A DNA stretch of 64,000 nt, taken from Streptomyces nigrescens. GTDB taxonomy: Bacteria; Actinomycetota; Actinomycetes; Streptomycetales; Streptomycetaceae. The first letter of the stretch is position 1. Each line of letters begins with the position of its first letter. The notes below the pieces were generated by a model. The model was not told the origin of the DNA. It was given only the letters and a program-made list of their open reading frames with translations, and ran no database searches. Shown here one piece after another: positions 9,729 to 19,500 of the stretch. The stretch lies in the NCBI GenBank assembly GCA_024349765.1, contig AP026073.1, forward strand, positions 1,612,001 to 1,676,000, written 5' to 3'. The position numbers and the translations under genes were made by a program.

Positions 9729-9735
9729 GGCCGTC

Positions 9736-11379
9736 CTAGCCCGCCGGCCGGTCCGCCCGCTCGACCTGCTGGGTGCCGCTGCGGGTGCGGTAGGAGCGCA
9801 GCAGGGTGCTGGTCGCGTTCGGGTCGGTCTTGTCGGAGATGCCGTAGTAGTCCATCTGCGTGCGCTCGCCGCTGACGTCCAGGACGCCGTAGCCGTGCGA
9901 GTCCATGTCCAGCCACTTCACGTGCCGGTTGGCGGCCCGGATGGCGGCGACCCCGGCCAGCGAGACGGTGTGCGGGGCGACGTGCAGGAAGTCGTCGACG
10001 TTGTCGGAGGTGACGGAGGTGACCACGAACTCCGTCGCCACCGGCCGGGTGGCGGGGTAGGTCGCCGCCTGCAGCGGGACGTCGTTGGCCCAGGCCATGT
10101 GGATGTCGCCGGTCAGGAAGACGGTGTTGTCGATCCCGCGGTCGCTGAGGTGGCCGAGCAGTTCCCGCCGGTCGTCGGTGTAGCCGTCCCACTGGTCGGT
10201 GTTGATCGCCAGCCCCTCCTTGGGTATCCCGAGGATCTCGGCGAGCGGGCCGAGCAGACGCGCCGGTATGGAGCCGAAGGCGACCTGGGAGATCATCACC
10301 GAGGTGCCGACCAGCCGCCAGGCGGTGTCCGAGCGTTCGAGGCCGGCCTTGAGCCAGTCCAGCTGGGCCCGCCCGGTGATCGTCCGGCTCGGGTCGTCGA
10401 CCGCGCCGCTGCCCGGTGCGGCCTGCTGGTCACGGAACGACCGCAGGTCCAGCAGGTGCAGATCGGCGAGGTTGCCGAAGCGCAGCCGTCGGTAGGTGGT
10501 CCCGGCGACGGACGGCCGCACCGGCATCCACTCGAAGTACGCCTGCTTCGCCGCGGCCATCCGGGCGGACCAGGAACCCTCGGTGTCCGGCTGGTGGTTG
10601 ACCGCACCGCCCTTCCAGGCGTTGTCGGCGAACTCGTGGTCGTCCCAGATGGCGATGACCGGGTGGGTGGCGTGCATCGCCAGCGCGTCCGGGTCGGTCT
10701 TGTGGACGCCGTGCCGGACGCGGTAGTCGGCGAGCGTGAGCAGCTCGTGGGCGGGGGAGTGCGGGCGCACCACGTACTTGAAGTCCGGGTACTCGCCGGA
10801 CTTGTACTCGTAGAGGTAGTCGCCGAGGTGCAGCACCGCGTCCAGCTCGGTGCGGGCGGCCAGGTGCCGGTACGGCGAGAAGTACCCGGACTCCCAGTTG
10901 GCGCAGGAGACCACGCCGAAGCGGACGTTGCCCGGCGCGGCGTCGTGCGCGGGGGCGGTGCGGGTGCGGCCGACGGGGGAGTGCTGCCCGCCCGCGGTGA
11001 AGCGGTAGTAGTAGGTGGTGGCCGGCCGCAGGCCGCGGACGTCCGCCTTGACGGTGTGGTCGTGGGCCGCCGACGCGGTCACCTTCCCCCGGGCGAGGAC
11101 CGTGCCGAAGCCCTTGTCGGCGGACACCTCCCAGGACACTTCGGTGGCCGGGCCGCGGCCGGAGCCCGGCGTGGCCGACGGGGCCGGGGTGACCCGGGTC
11201 CACAGCAGTACGCCGTCCGGCAGCGGGTCCCCCGAAGCGACCCCGTGCTGGAAGAACGAGCCCTGGCCCGGGCCCTGTTGGGCGTGGGCGGCGGTGGCAC
11301 CGGCGAGCGGCAGGAGGGCGGCGGTGGCGGCGACGGCCGTGACGGCGGTGCGGCGCGAGATCTGGTCGTGATCGGTCAC
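9736..11379 (-). CDS. phoD: PhoD-family alkaline phosphatase / phosphodiesterase, Tat-secreted
   Basis: The 547-residue protein has a twin-arginine signal peptide (SRRTAV near residues 8-13, then a hydrophobic stretch ending AHAQ near residue 34). A fibronectin-like N-terminal PhoD domain ([19 protein letters not shown]) follows. The metallophosphatase core includes [43 protein letters not shown] and LTGDIHMAW, which carry the expected metal ligands. It should release phosphate from extracellular esters or teichoic acids. The start is GTG at 11379. PhoD genes are usually PhoP-controlled; I did not see a convincing PHO box upstream. Confidence 0.92.
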   Translation of the reverse strand: MTDHDQISRRTAVTAVAATAALLPLAGATAAHAQQGPGQGSFFQHGVASGDPLPDGVLLWTRVTPAPSATPGSGRGPATEVSWEVSADKGFGTVLARGKVTASAAHDHTVKADVRGLRPATTYYYRFTAGGQHSPVGRTRTAPAHDAAPGNVRFGVVSCANWESGYFSPYRHLAARTELDAVLHLGDYLYEYKSGEYPDFKYVVRPHSPAHELLTLADYRVRHGVHKTDPDALAMHATHPVIAIWDDHEFADNAWKGGAVNHQPDTEGSWSARMAAAKQAYFEWMPVRPSVAGTTYRRLRFGNLADLHLLDLRSFRDQQAAPGSGAVDDPSRTITGRAQLDWLKAGLERSDTAWRLVGTSVMISQVAFGSIPARLLGPLAEILGIPKEGLAINTDQWDGYTDDRRELLGHLSDRGIDNTVFLTGDIHMAWANDVPLQAATYPATRPVATEFVVTSVTSDNVDDFLHVAPHTVSLAGVAAIRAANRHVKWLDMDSHGYGVLDVSGERTQMDYYGISDKTDPNATSTLLRSYRTRSGTQQVERADRPAG

Positions 11380-11409
11380 GGGCGCTCACCTTACTGGCCG
11401 GTAGACCGC

Positions 11410-11457
11410 CAACGGGAGGGCAGCGCAGGGGAATTACCGGAATTCGCCCTCCCGTTG
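11410..11457 (-). terminator. Long inverted repeat between phoD and the DsbA-like gene
   Basis: CAACGGGAGGGC (11410-11421) and GCCCTCCCGTTG (11446-11457) are perfect 12-base arms around a 24-base centre that contains GAATT/AATTC. It lies 13 bases beyond the stop of the DsbA-like gene (same strand flow) and about 30 bases upstream of the phoD start. It may therefore end one transcript or act as a phoD control site. Confidence 0.45.
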
Positions 11458-11469
11458 CCGGACGTCCGC

Positions 11470-12396
11470 TCAGTGGGCGCCCGTGGGGTCCTTTTCGCCC
11501 TCGCGGATACCCTTTCCGCCGCTCTTGCCGGAATCGCCGCCGGAGTTCTTGCCCTTCGCCGGGCCGAACTCCTTGTCGATCATCTTCTCGAAGTTGGCCT
11601 TCGCCAGCTGGTTGTACTGCGCCTGCGTCATCCGCGGGTCCTGCGGGATCTGGTCCATCACCAGCTTCTTGCCGCCGTGCATGAACGTCGGCGTGCCCTT
11701 GACGCCCTTGCGGCCGAACAGCGCCGTCATGTCCATCGCCCAGCGGTCGTAGGTGCCCTTCTTGACCGCGGTCTCGAACGCCTTGTTGTTCTTCAGCTCC
11801 GGCACGTCGGCCGCGACCTTGAGCAGCTCGGAGTCCTTGGCGTAGAGGTCCTCGCGCTCGTCGGGGTGGTACTTCTCCGAGTACAGCGCGGACTTGTACT
11901 TCAGGAACGCCTCCGGGCTGACGTTCAGCGCCGCGCCGAGCGCGCTCAGCGCGTTCTTGGAGCCCTCGCCGCCCTGCATGCCGTCGATGAAGGTGTACAT
12001 CGTGAAGCGGACCCGGTAGCGGCCGTCGTGGATGTCCTTGAGGAGGGCCGAGCCGCTGCTCTGCTCGAAGGCCGCGCACGCCGGGCAGCGGACGTCCTCG
12101 AAGACCTCCATGGTCTCCTTGGCCTTCGGGTCGCCTATCAGGATCTCCGTGTGGTCCTTGCCCTGGGTGTGCGCCGGGGCGACCTGCCGGGCCTCCTTGG
12201 CGGCCTCCCAGCCGGTCGGCTCGTTGGCCTTGAGGACGGCGAAGCCGATCCCGCCGGCCACGGCGAGCACGCCGACCACGGCGCCGGCCACGACGAGCTG
12301 CCGGCGCAGCCGCTCCTTCTTCTTCTGCCGCTCGCGCTCGGCGCGGATGCGCTCGCGGGCCGCCTGCTTGTTGCCCTGGCTGTTGCGGTTGCTCAT
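11470..12396 (-). CDS. Membrane-anchored DsbA-like thiol-disulfide protein, copy 1
   Basis: The 308-residue protein starts MSNRNSQGNKQAARER. About 32 highly charged cytoplasmic residues are followed by one membrane segment (about 33-54) and then a DsbA-type thioredoxin domain outside the cell. The redox motif is CPAC at 104-107 (DVRCPACAAFEQ) and the cis-proline is in KGTPTFMHGG. A Lys/Gly/Ser-rich tail ends the protein. ATG at 12396 was chosen because the same N-terminus recurs in copy 2 and the bases before it are GAGGGACCCC. It sits 41 bases downstream of a membrane-protein gene on the same strand, and the pair is duplicated at 13253-14914. It is probably an oxidase or isomerase for secreted proteins. 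Confidence 0.85.
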   Translation of the reverse strand: MSNRNSQGNKQAARERIRAERERQKKKERLRRQLVVAGAVVGVLAVAGGIGFAVLKANEPTGWEAAKEARQVAPAHTQGKDHTEILIGDPKAKETMEVFEDVRCPACAAFEQSSGSALLKDIHDGRYRVRFTMYTFIDGMQGGEGSKNALSALGAALNVSPEAFLKYKSALYSEKYHPDEREDLYAKDSELLKVAADVPELKNNKAFETAVKKGTYDRWAMDMTALFGRKGVKGTPTFMHGGKKLVMDQIPQDPRMTQAQYNQLAKANFEKMIDKEFGPAKGKNSGGDSGKSGGKGIREGEKDPTGAH

Positions 12397-12437
12397 GTGG
12401 GGGTCCCTCGCGGTGGTGTGGTGGTGCGTACGGAAGG

Positions 12438-13151
12438 TCAGACGGCGGCCGGGCGGGGCGGGCCGCGGCGCCGGACGCAGTGCACGAGGAGGGGGAGCGG
12501 ACGGGCCGGCGGCAGCGGGTGCAGCGGACGGACCCGGCGGCGGGGCGGGAGCAGTGCCGCCGCGGCCACCGCGGCCGCGGTCAGCAACGGGCGGAAGGTG
12601 GCGCCCGCCGCGGCGCGCAGCAGCGCGTCCAGGGCGGCGTCCCCGCGGTGCAGCCAGCCGGCGGCGAGCAGGCCGACCGTGAGGTGGGCGGCCAGCAGCA
12701 GCCAGGGCGCGGCGGCCGGTACGGCCGGCGGCAGCGGACCGCCGGGGTGGGCCGCCAGCCGGGCCAGCGGGGTGCCCAACTCGCCGTTCCGGCACAGCAG
12801 ATCGACGCCCACCGAGTGGAGCGGGCCGGCGAGCGGCCCGCCGGGCGGGGCGTAACAGGTGTGCTGCCCGGCGGTGAAGACGGTGTCGGCGGCCAGCTCC
12901 AGCGGCACCAGCAGCCCGGCCACGGCACGGTAGCCGCGCTCCCGGCCGGTCAGCGGATAGGCCGCGGCGAAGACCCCGGCACAGATCGCGGCGACCGCGG
13001 CGGGCGGCAACGGGGCGTGCGAGAGCAGCACATGGGAGGCCGCGGACAGGGTGGTGCACAGCGCGGTGAACAGCGCCGCCCGCACCACCCTGAGCTGAAC
13101 CGCCGGTGCGCCCGCGGGACGGGCGCCCGGGCGCACTCCCGTCGCCTGCAC
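12438..13151 (-). CDS. Cysteine-conserving membrane protein next to DsbA-like gene, copy 1
   Basis: I do not recognise a named family. The protein (about 237 residues from the GTG at 13151) has roughly five hydrophobic segments and a Pro/Arg-rich C-terminus. It aligns by eye along its length with the protein at 14237-14914. Shared landmarks are RAALFTALC, GRERGY, PLELAAD, GQHTCY, GVDLLC and PLLVHCV. Five cysteines are conserved between the two copies (about residues 32, 57, 99, 120 and 225 here), with 20 residues between the third and fourth in both. Adjacent location and upstream order suggest a redox partner for the DsbA-like protein, as DsbB or VKOR would be; this is inference. The start codon is uncertain, and further upstream or internal GTG codons are possible. 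Confidence 0.65.
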   Translation of the reverse strand: MQATGVRPGARPAGAPAVQLRVVRAALFTALCTTLSAASHVLLSHAPLPPAAVAAICAGVFAAAYPLTGRERGYRAVAGLLVPLELAADTVFTAGQHTCYAPPGGPLAGPLHSVGVDLLCRNGELGTPLARLAAHPGGPLPPAVPAAAPWLLLAAHLTVGLLAAGWLHRGDAALDALLRAAAGATFRPLLTAAAVAAAALLPPRRRVRPLHPLPPARPLPLLVHCVRRRGPPRPAAV

Positions 13152-13252
13152 GGTCGGGAGTCTGCCATGTGCACGGCATCCGGCCGGGTCAAGATTTGGC
13201 ATCGGCCGGCGCGCGGACCGCACGCCGGCCGGGGAACACCACGACCGTCAGG

Positions 13253-14119
13253 TCAGTGCTTGAGCTCCTTGTCGACCATCGAGTTGAAGGCCGCGACGGT
13301 GGACGGCGCCACCTTGCCCTGCGGGCTGTCCGTGCCGATGACGGTGTCGTTGACCTTCAGGGTCGGGGTGCTGCTCACGTCCTTGTGGGAGTTGAACTCG
13401 GCGGACATCTCCAGCGCCCACCGGTCGTACGTCCCGGCCTTGACGGCCTTCTGGAACGCCGCGTTGCCCTTCAGCGCCGGGACGGTGTCGGCGACCTTGA
13501 TCAGGTAGCTGTCGTCGGCGAACTTGTCCGGGCCGGTCTCCTCCGGGTGGAACTCCTTCGAGTACAGCGCGTACTTGTACTTCAGGAAGGCGTCCGGGCT
13601 GACGTTGAGCGCGGCGCCCAGCGCGGACAGCGCGTTCTTGGAACCGGTGCCCTTGAGGTTGGCGTCGAGGAACGTGCCGAGGTGGTACTGCGCCTTGTAC
13701 CGGCCGTCCTTGATGTCCTTCTCGACGGTCGCGCCGACGTTCTGCTCGAAGGCCGAGCAGCCCGGGCAGCGCGGGTCCTCGAAGAGGCTGAGGGTGTTCT
13801 TGGCGTCCGGCTTGCCGACGACGACGGTCGTGCCGTTGGCGCCGGTGGTGTTCGCGGGCTTGACCAGCTTGGCCTTGGCGGCCTTCGCCCATGCCGTGCT
13901 GTCGCCCGCGCTGGCCGCGGCGTCGCCGCCGGAGGAGCTGCCGCCCCCCGAGGTGGCGACCGCGACCCCGATGCCGCCGGCGATCGCCAGCACGCCGACG
14001 ATCGCGCCGCCGACGATCAGCTGCCGGCGCATCCGGTCCTTCTTCGCCTGCCGCTCGCGCTCGGCGCGCAGCCGCTCGCGGGCTGCCTGCTTGTTGGCCT
14101 GGCTGTTGCGGTTGCTCAT
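13253..14119 (-). CDS. Membrane-anchored DsbA-like thiol-disulfide protein, copy 2
   Basis: The 288-residue protein begins MSNRNSQANKQAARERLRAE, nearly identical to copy 1 over the first 35 residues. A single membrane segment (about 33-54) is followed by a Gly/Ser/Ala linker and a DsbA-type thioredoxin domain. The redox motif is CPGC at 118-121 (DPRCPGCSAFEQ), differing from CPAC in copy 1, and the cis-proline lies in SSTPTLKVND. Sequence between the two copies diverges outside the anchor and active site, so the duplication is old. AGGAAG precedes the ATG at 14119. It lies downstream of the second membrane-protein copy on the same strand. Confidence 0.85.
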   Translation of the reverse strand: MSNRNSQANKQAARERLRAERERQAKKDRMRRQLIVGGAIVGVLAIAGGIGVAVATSGGGSSSGGDAAASAGDSTAWAKAAKAKLVKPANTTGANGTTVVVGKPDAKNTLSLFEDPRCPGCSAFEQNVGATVEKDIKDGRYKAQYHLGTFLDANLKGTGSKNALSALGAALNVSPDAFLKYKYALYSKEFHPEETGPDKFADDSYLIKVADTVPALKGNAAFQKAVKAGTYDRWALEMSAEFNSHKDVSSTPTLKVNDTVIGTDSPQGKVAPSTVAAFNSMVDKELKH

Positions 14120-14236
14120 GACTTCCTGCTCCGTGGGTCCGTGGGACGGGTGTGCGTGCTGCGGGAGGCGTACGCGGCGCGGGTGAGCGTACGCGTACGG
14201 CGCTGCCGGGCCGCGCGGGCCGGGGGGAAACCGGCC

Positions 14237-14914
14237 TCAGGCGGCGAGCGCGCAGGGCGGTCCGCGGCGCACGACGCAGTGCACGAGCAGGGGGACGGCG
14301 CGGGCCCGCGGCCCGGTCCGTACGGAGGCGGGGACCGGGCGGCGCGGGGCGGCCGTGGCGCCGACGACCGCGACCGCGATCAGCAGCGGGCGGAACGCGA
14401 CCGCGCAGACCGCGTCGAGCAGCTGGGCCAGCGCGGCCTCGCCGCGGCGCAGCCAGCCGGCCGCCAGCAGCCCGACGGCCAGGTGGGCCGCGAGCAGCAG
14501 CAGCCAGGCCGAGGCGGGCGCCGGGGCCTCGTCGGTGAGCCGCAGGAAGGGGGCGCCGACGCTGCCGCCGCCGCAGAGCAGATCCACCCCGAGCGAGCGC
14601 AGCGGGCCGGCCACCGGGCCGCCCGCAGCGCCGTAGCAGGTGTGCTGACCCAGGCTGAAGACCAGGTCGGCGGCGAGCTCCAGGGGGAGCAGCAGCGCCG
14701 CGATCCGCCAGTAGCCGCGCTCCCGGCCGGCCAGCGCGTAGGCGAGCGCGAAGACGGCGGCGCAGAGCGCGGCGACGGTGCTGAGCGGGAGCGGCATCCG
14801 GGAGAGCAGCACGTGGGAGCCCGCGGACAGCGTCACGCACAGCGCCGTGAAGAGCGCCGCGCGCAGTGCCCGCAGGTGTGCCGCCGAGATGTCCATCGCT
14901 GCCGAGTGTGCCAT
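14237..14914 (-). CDS. Cysteine-conserving membrane protein next to DsbA-like gene, copy 2
   Basis: Paralogue of the protein at 12438-13151, about 225 residues with four or five hydrophobic segments. It keeps all five cysteines shared with copy 1: ALC in segment 1, LCAA in segment 2, GQHTCY, GVDLLC and PLLVHC. The spacing GQHTC-20-C is the same, placing two cysteines in what looks like an extracytoplasmic loop. No domain name comes to mind. Two in-frame ATG codons exist (14914 and 14896); neither has a strong ribosome binding site, so the longer is given. The gene precedes DsbA-like copy 2 on the same strand with a 117-base gap. Confidence 0.65.
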   Translation of the reverse strand: MAHSAAMDISAAHLRALRAALFTALCVTLSAGSHVLLSRMPLPLSTVAALCAAVFALAYALAGRERGYWRIAALLLPLELAADLVFSLGQHTCYGAAGGPVAGPLRSLGVDLLCGGGSVGAPFLRLTDEAPAPASAWLLLLAAHLAVGLLAAGWLRRGEAALAQLLDAVCAVAFRPLLIAVAVVGATAAPRRPVPASVRTGPRARAVPLLVHCVVRRGPPCALAA

Positions 14915-14988
14915 GCGCCGGGATAAGCGGCGCCTAAGGGGACGGGGGCCCCGACCAGGCATGATCATGGACCCCCGCCCCGAGCCGG

Positions 14989-16344
14989 CTAGGCCTCCGT
15001 AAGGCCCGGGATCCGGCCGTTGCGGAAGAGGTCGACGAAGATCTGGTGGTCGGCACGGGCCCGGGCGCCGTAGGAGTGCGCGAAGTCCACCAGCAGCGGG
15101 GCGAAGCCGTCCTCGTCGGCGGCGATCGCCGCGTCGATGGCCCGCTCGGTCGAGAACGGGACCAGGGAGTGGCCGCTCTCGTCGTCCGCCGCGGCGTGCA
15201 TCGTGGCCGTGGCGCGGCCCAGGTCGGCGACGACCGCGGCGATCTCCTGCGGGTCGTCGATGTCCGACCAGTCCAGGTCGACCGCGTACGGCGAGATCTC
15301 GGCGACCAGCTGGCCGGTGCGGCGTCCGTCCTCCTCGATCTGCGTCCAGCCCAGCCACGGGTCGGCGTGGTCCTGGAGGGCGCGCTGCGAGATGACCGTG
15401 CGGTGGCCCTCGTGCTCGAAATAGCCGCGGACCGCGGCATCGGTGATGTGCCGGGAGACGGCCGGGGTCTGCGCCTGCTTCATGTAGATCACGACGTCGT
15501 TCTCCAGGGCGTCGCTGTTGCCCTCCAGGAGGATGTTGTACGACGGCAGGCCGGCCGAGCCGATGCCGATGCCGCGCCGGCCCACCACGTCCTTGACCCG
15601 GTAGGAGTCGGGGCGGCCCAGGCTCGACTCCGGCAGCGTCTCCAGATAGCCGTCGAACGCGGCGAGCACCTTGTAGCGGGTCGCCGCGTCCAGCTCGACG
15701 CTGCCGCCGCCCGCGGCGAAGCGCCGCTCGAAGTCGCGGATCTCGGTCATCGAGTCCAGCAGCGCGAAGCGGGTCAGCGACCGGGCGTCGCGCAGCGCGT
15801 CCAGCAGCGGGCCCTCGGCGGTGTCCAGGGTGAAGGGCGGCACCTCGTCCGTCTTCGCGCCGGAGGCCAGCGCGTGGATCCGCTCCCGGTAGGCACCGGC
15901 GTATATCCGCACCAGCCGGGTGATCTGCTCGTCGCCGAGCGCCTTGGCGTAGCCGATCAGCGCGACCGAGGCGGCGAACCGCTTCAGGTCCCAGGTGAAC
16001 GGGCCGACGTACGCCTCGTCGAAGTCGTTGACGTTGAAGATCAGCCGGCCGGTGGCGTCCATGTACGTGCCGAAGTTCTCGGCGTGCAGATCGCCGTGGA
16101 TCCACACCCGGCCGGTGCGCTCGTCCAGGTACGGACCGCGGTCGGCGCCGTCCGCCAGGTCCCGGTAGAACAGGCAGGCCGTGCCGCGGTAGAAGGCGAA
16201 CGCGGAGGCGGCCATCTTCCGGAATTTCACCCGGAATGCCGCGGGGTCGGCGGCGAGCAGCTCTCCGAAGGCGGTGTCGAAGACGGCGAGGATCTCCTCG
16301 CCGCGCTGCGCGGCGTCCTGCGCCGGGGCGTACTGGGACGGCAT
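14989..16344 (-). CDS. DUF2252 family protein, kinase-like fold
   Basis: The 451-residue protein matches the DUF2252 family. Its centre reads VWIHGDLHAENFGTY followed by FNVNDFDEAYVGPFTWDL, resembling the HGDLH...N and DxD catalytic segments of aminoglycoside-phosphotransferase-like kinases. No substrate is established for the family to my knowledge. The ATG at 16344 is preceded by AGGAGGCACCC, an excellent ribosome binding site. The gene diverges from dnaE and lies downstream of no obvious partner. A cytoplasmic small-molecule or protein kinase role is plausible but unproven. Confidence 0.8.
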   Translation of the reverse strand: MPSQYAPAQDAAQRGEEILAVFDTAFGELLAADPAAFRVKFRKMAASAFAFYRGTACLFYRDLADGADRGPYLDERTGRVWIHGDLHAENFGTYMDATGRLIFNVNDFDEAYVGPFTWDLKRFAASVALIGYAKALGDEQITRLVRIYAGAYRERIHALASGAKTDEVPPFTLDTAEGPLLDALRDARSLTRFALLDSMTEIRDFERRFAAGGGSVELDAATRYKVLAAFDGYLETLPESSLGRPDSYRVKDVVGRRGIGIGSAGLPSYNILLEGNSDALENDVVIYMKQAQTPAVSRHITDAAVRGYFEHEGHRTVISQRALQDHADPWLGWTQIEEDGRRTGQLVAEISPYAVDLDWSDIDDPQEIAAVVADLGRATATMHAAADDESGHSLVPFSTERAIDAAIAADEDGFAPLLVDFAHSYGARARADHQIFVDLFRNGRIPGLTEA

Positions 16345-16400
16345 CGCTGGGTGCCTCCTGGGGTGCGGAAAACAAGGGCGGAGAGCCGGAACTGACCGTG

Positions 16401-16414
16401 TGGGGGACACCCCC
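16401..16414. repeat. Short palindromic repeat TGGGGGACACCCCC, copy 1
   Basis: TGGGGG-ACA-CCCCC lies in the divergent spacer between the DUF2252 gene and dnaE. The identical 14 bases occur inside the end of hisC at 30778-30791. Confidence 0.6.
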
Positions 16415-16564
16415 GGGCGGGGCCGGGGGCGGGTCTGCCGGGACATCTGCCGGGACAACGGCCGAGGCTACCCACGAGTGCCCCGCGCGTGTCAGTGGGG
16501 AGTCGTAGACTTCGAGACCGTTCCGTCCACCAGTCGCCCACTTGTCTTCCGGAGGTCCCGCGCC

Positions 16565-19500
16565 GTGGCCAAGCCGCCGTTCACGCACCTGCACGTGCAC
16601 ACCCAGTACTCCCTGCTGGACGGTGCGGCGCGGTTGTCGGACATGTTCAAGGCGGCGAACGAGATGGGCATGTCGCACATCGCCATGTCCGACCACGGCA
16701 ACCTCCACGGCGCCTACGACTTCTTCCACTCGGCGCAGAAGGCCGGGGTCACGCCGATCATCGGCATCGAGGCGTACGTCGCCCCCGAGTCGCGGCGCAA
16801 CAAGCGCAAGATCCAGTGGGGCCAGCCGCACCAGAAGCGCGACGACGTCTCCGGTTCCGGTGGTTACACCCACAAGACCATCTGGGCGGCGAACAAGACC
16901 GGTCTGCACAACCTCTTCCGGCTGTCCTCGGACGCCTACGCCGAGGGCTGGCTGCAGAAGTGGCCGCGAATGGACAAGGAGACCATCGCGCAGTGGTCCG
17001 AGGGCCTGATCGCGTCCACCGGCTGCCCGTCGGGCGAGCTGCAGACCCGGCTGCGCCTGGGCCAGTACGACGAGGCGCGCCAGGCGGCCTCGGACTACCA
17101 GGACATCTTCGGCAAGGACCGGTATTTCCTGGAGCTGATGGACCACGGCATCGAGATCGAGCGCCGGGTCCGCGAGGACCTGCTGAAGATCGGCAAGGAA
17201 CTCGGCATCCCGCCGCTGGTGACCAACGACTCGCACTACACCTACGCCCACGAGTCCACGGCGCACGACGCGCTGCTGTGCATCCAGACCGGCAAGAACC
17301 TCTCCGACCCGGACCGCTTCCGCTTCGACGGCACGGGCTACTACCTCAAGTCCACCGAGGAGATGTACGCCATCGACTCCTCGGACGCCTGGCAGCAGGG
17401 GTGTGACAACACCCGGCTGGTCGCCGAGCAGATCGACACCACCGGGATGTTCGAGAAGCGCGACCTGATGCCGAAGTTCGACATCCCGGAGGGCTTCACC
17501 GAGGTCACCTGGTTCCAGGAAGAGGTCCGGCGCGGCATGAAGCGCCGCTTCCCGGGCGGCGTCCCCGAGGACCGCCAGAAGCAGGCCGAGTACGAGATGG
17601 ACGTCATCATCCAGATGGGGTTCCCCGGCTACTTCCTCGTGGTCGCCGACTTCATCATGTGGGCCAAGAACAACGGCATCGCGGTCGGCCCGGGCCGAGG
17701 CTCCGCGGCCGGTTCGATCGTCGCCTACGCGATGGGCATCACCGACCTCGACCCGATCGAGCACGGGCTGATCTTCGAGCGGTTCCTCAACCCCGAGCGC
17801 GTCTCCATGCCCGATGTCGACATCGACTTCGACGAGCGCAGGCGCGTCGAGGTGATCCGGTACGTCACGGAGAAGTACGGCGCCGACAAGGTCGCCATGA
17901 TCGGCACCTACGGCAAGATCAAGGCCAAGAACGCGATCAAGGACTCCGCCCGCGTCCTCGGCTACCCGTACGCGATGGGCGACCGCCTCACCAAGGCCAT
18001 GCCCGCCGACGTCCTCGGCAAGGGCATCGACCTCGACGGCATCACCAACCCCTCGCACCCCCGGTACAACGAGGCCGGCGAGATCCGCGGGATGTACGAG
18101 AACGAACCGGACGTGAAGAAGGTCATCGACACCGCCAAGGGCGTCGAGGGCCTGGTCCGGCAGATGGGTGTGCACGCGGCCGGCGTGATCATGTCCAGCG
18201 AGCCGATCGTCGACCACGCCCCGATCTGGGTGCGGCACACCGACGGTGTGACGATCACGCAGTGGGACTACCCCCAGTGCGAATCGCTCGGCCTGCTGAA
18301 GATGGACTTCCTGGGCCTGCGCAACCTCACCATCATGGACGACGCCGTCAAGATGGTGAAGAAGAACAAGGGCGTCGAGCTGGAGCTGCTCTCCGTCCCG
18401 CTGGACGACCCCAAGACGTACGAGATGCTCTGCCGCGGTGACACCCTCGGCGTCTTCCAGTTCGACGGCGGCCCGATGCGTTCGCTGCTGCGGCTGATGA
18501 AGCCCGACAACTTCGAGGACATTTCCGCCGTCTCGGCCCTGTACCGCCCGGGCCCGATGGGCATGGACTCGCACACCAACTACGCGCTGCGCAAGAACGG
18601 CCTCCAGGAGATCACCCCGATCCACCCGGAGCTGGAGGAGCCGCTCAAGGAGGTCCTCGGCCTCACCTACGGCCTGATCGTCTACCAGGAGCAGGTGCAG
18701 AAGGCCGCCCAGATCATCGCCGGGTACTCCCTCGGCGAGGCCGACATCCTGCGCCGCGTCATGGGCAAGAAGAAGCCCGAGGAGCTGGCGAAGAACTTCG
18801 TGCTCTTCCAGGAGGGCGCGCGGAAGAACGGCTTCTCCGACCAGGCCATCCAGGCGCTGTGGGACGTCCTGGTCCCGTTCGCCGGCTACGCCTTCAACAA
18901 GGCGCACTCCTCCGCGTACGGCCTGGTCACGTACTGGACCGCGTACCTCAAGGCGAACTACCCGGCCGAGTACATGTCCGCGCTGCTGACGTCCGTGCGC
19001 GACGACAAGGACAAGTCGGCGGTCTATCTGAACGAGTGCCGCCGCATGGGCATCAAGGTGCTGCCGCCCAACGTCAACGAGTCCGAGGCCAACTTCGCGG
19101 CCCAGGGCGACGACGTGATCCTCTTCGGCCTCACCGCGGTCCGCAACGTCGGCCAGAACGTCGTCGATTCGATCATCCGCTGCCGCAAGGCCAAGGGGAA
19201 GTACGCCTCGTTCCCGGACTACCTCGACAAGGTCGACGCGGTGGTGTGCAACAAGCGCACCACCGAATCGCTGATCAAGGCCGGTGCCTTCGACGAGCTG
19301 GGCCACACCCGCAAGGGCCTGACGGCGCACTACGAATCGATGATCGACAACGTCGTCCAGGTCAAGCGCAAGGAGGCCGAGGGCCAGTTCGACCTCTTCG
19401 GCGGCATGGGCGACGACTCCGCCGACGACGGCCCCGGATTCGGCCTGGACGTGGAGTTCTCCGAGGACGAGTGGGACAAGACCTATCTGCTCGCCCAGGA

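Noticed and set aside
11380-11470. PHO box upstream of phoD
   Set aside because: Only weak resemblance to the 11-base GTTCACC-type repeats, so not called.
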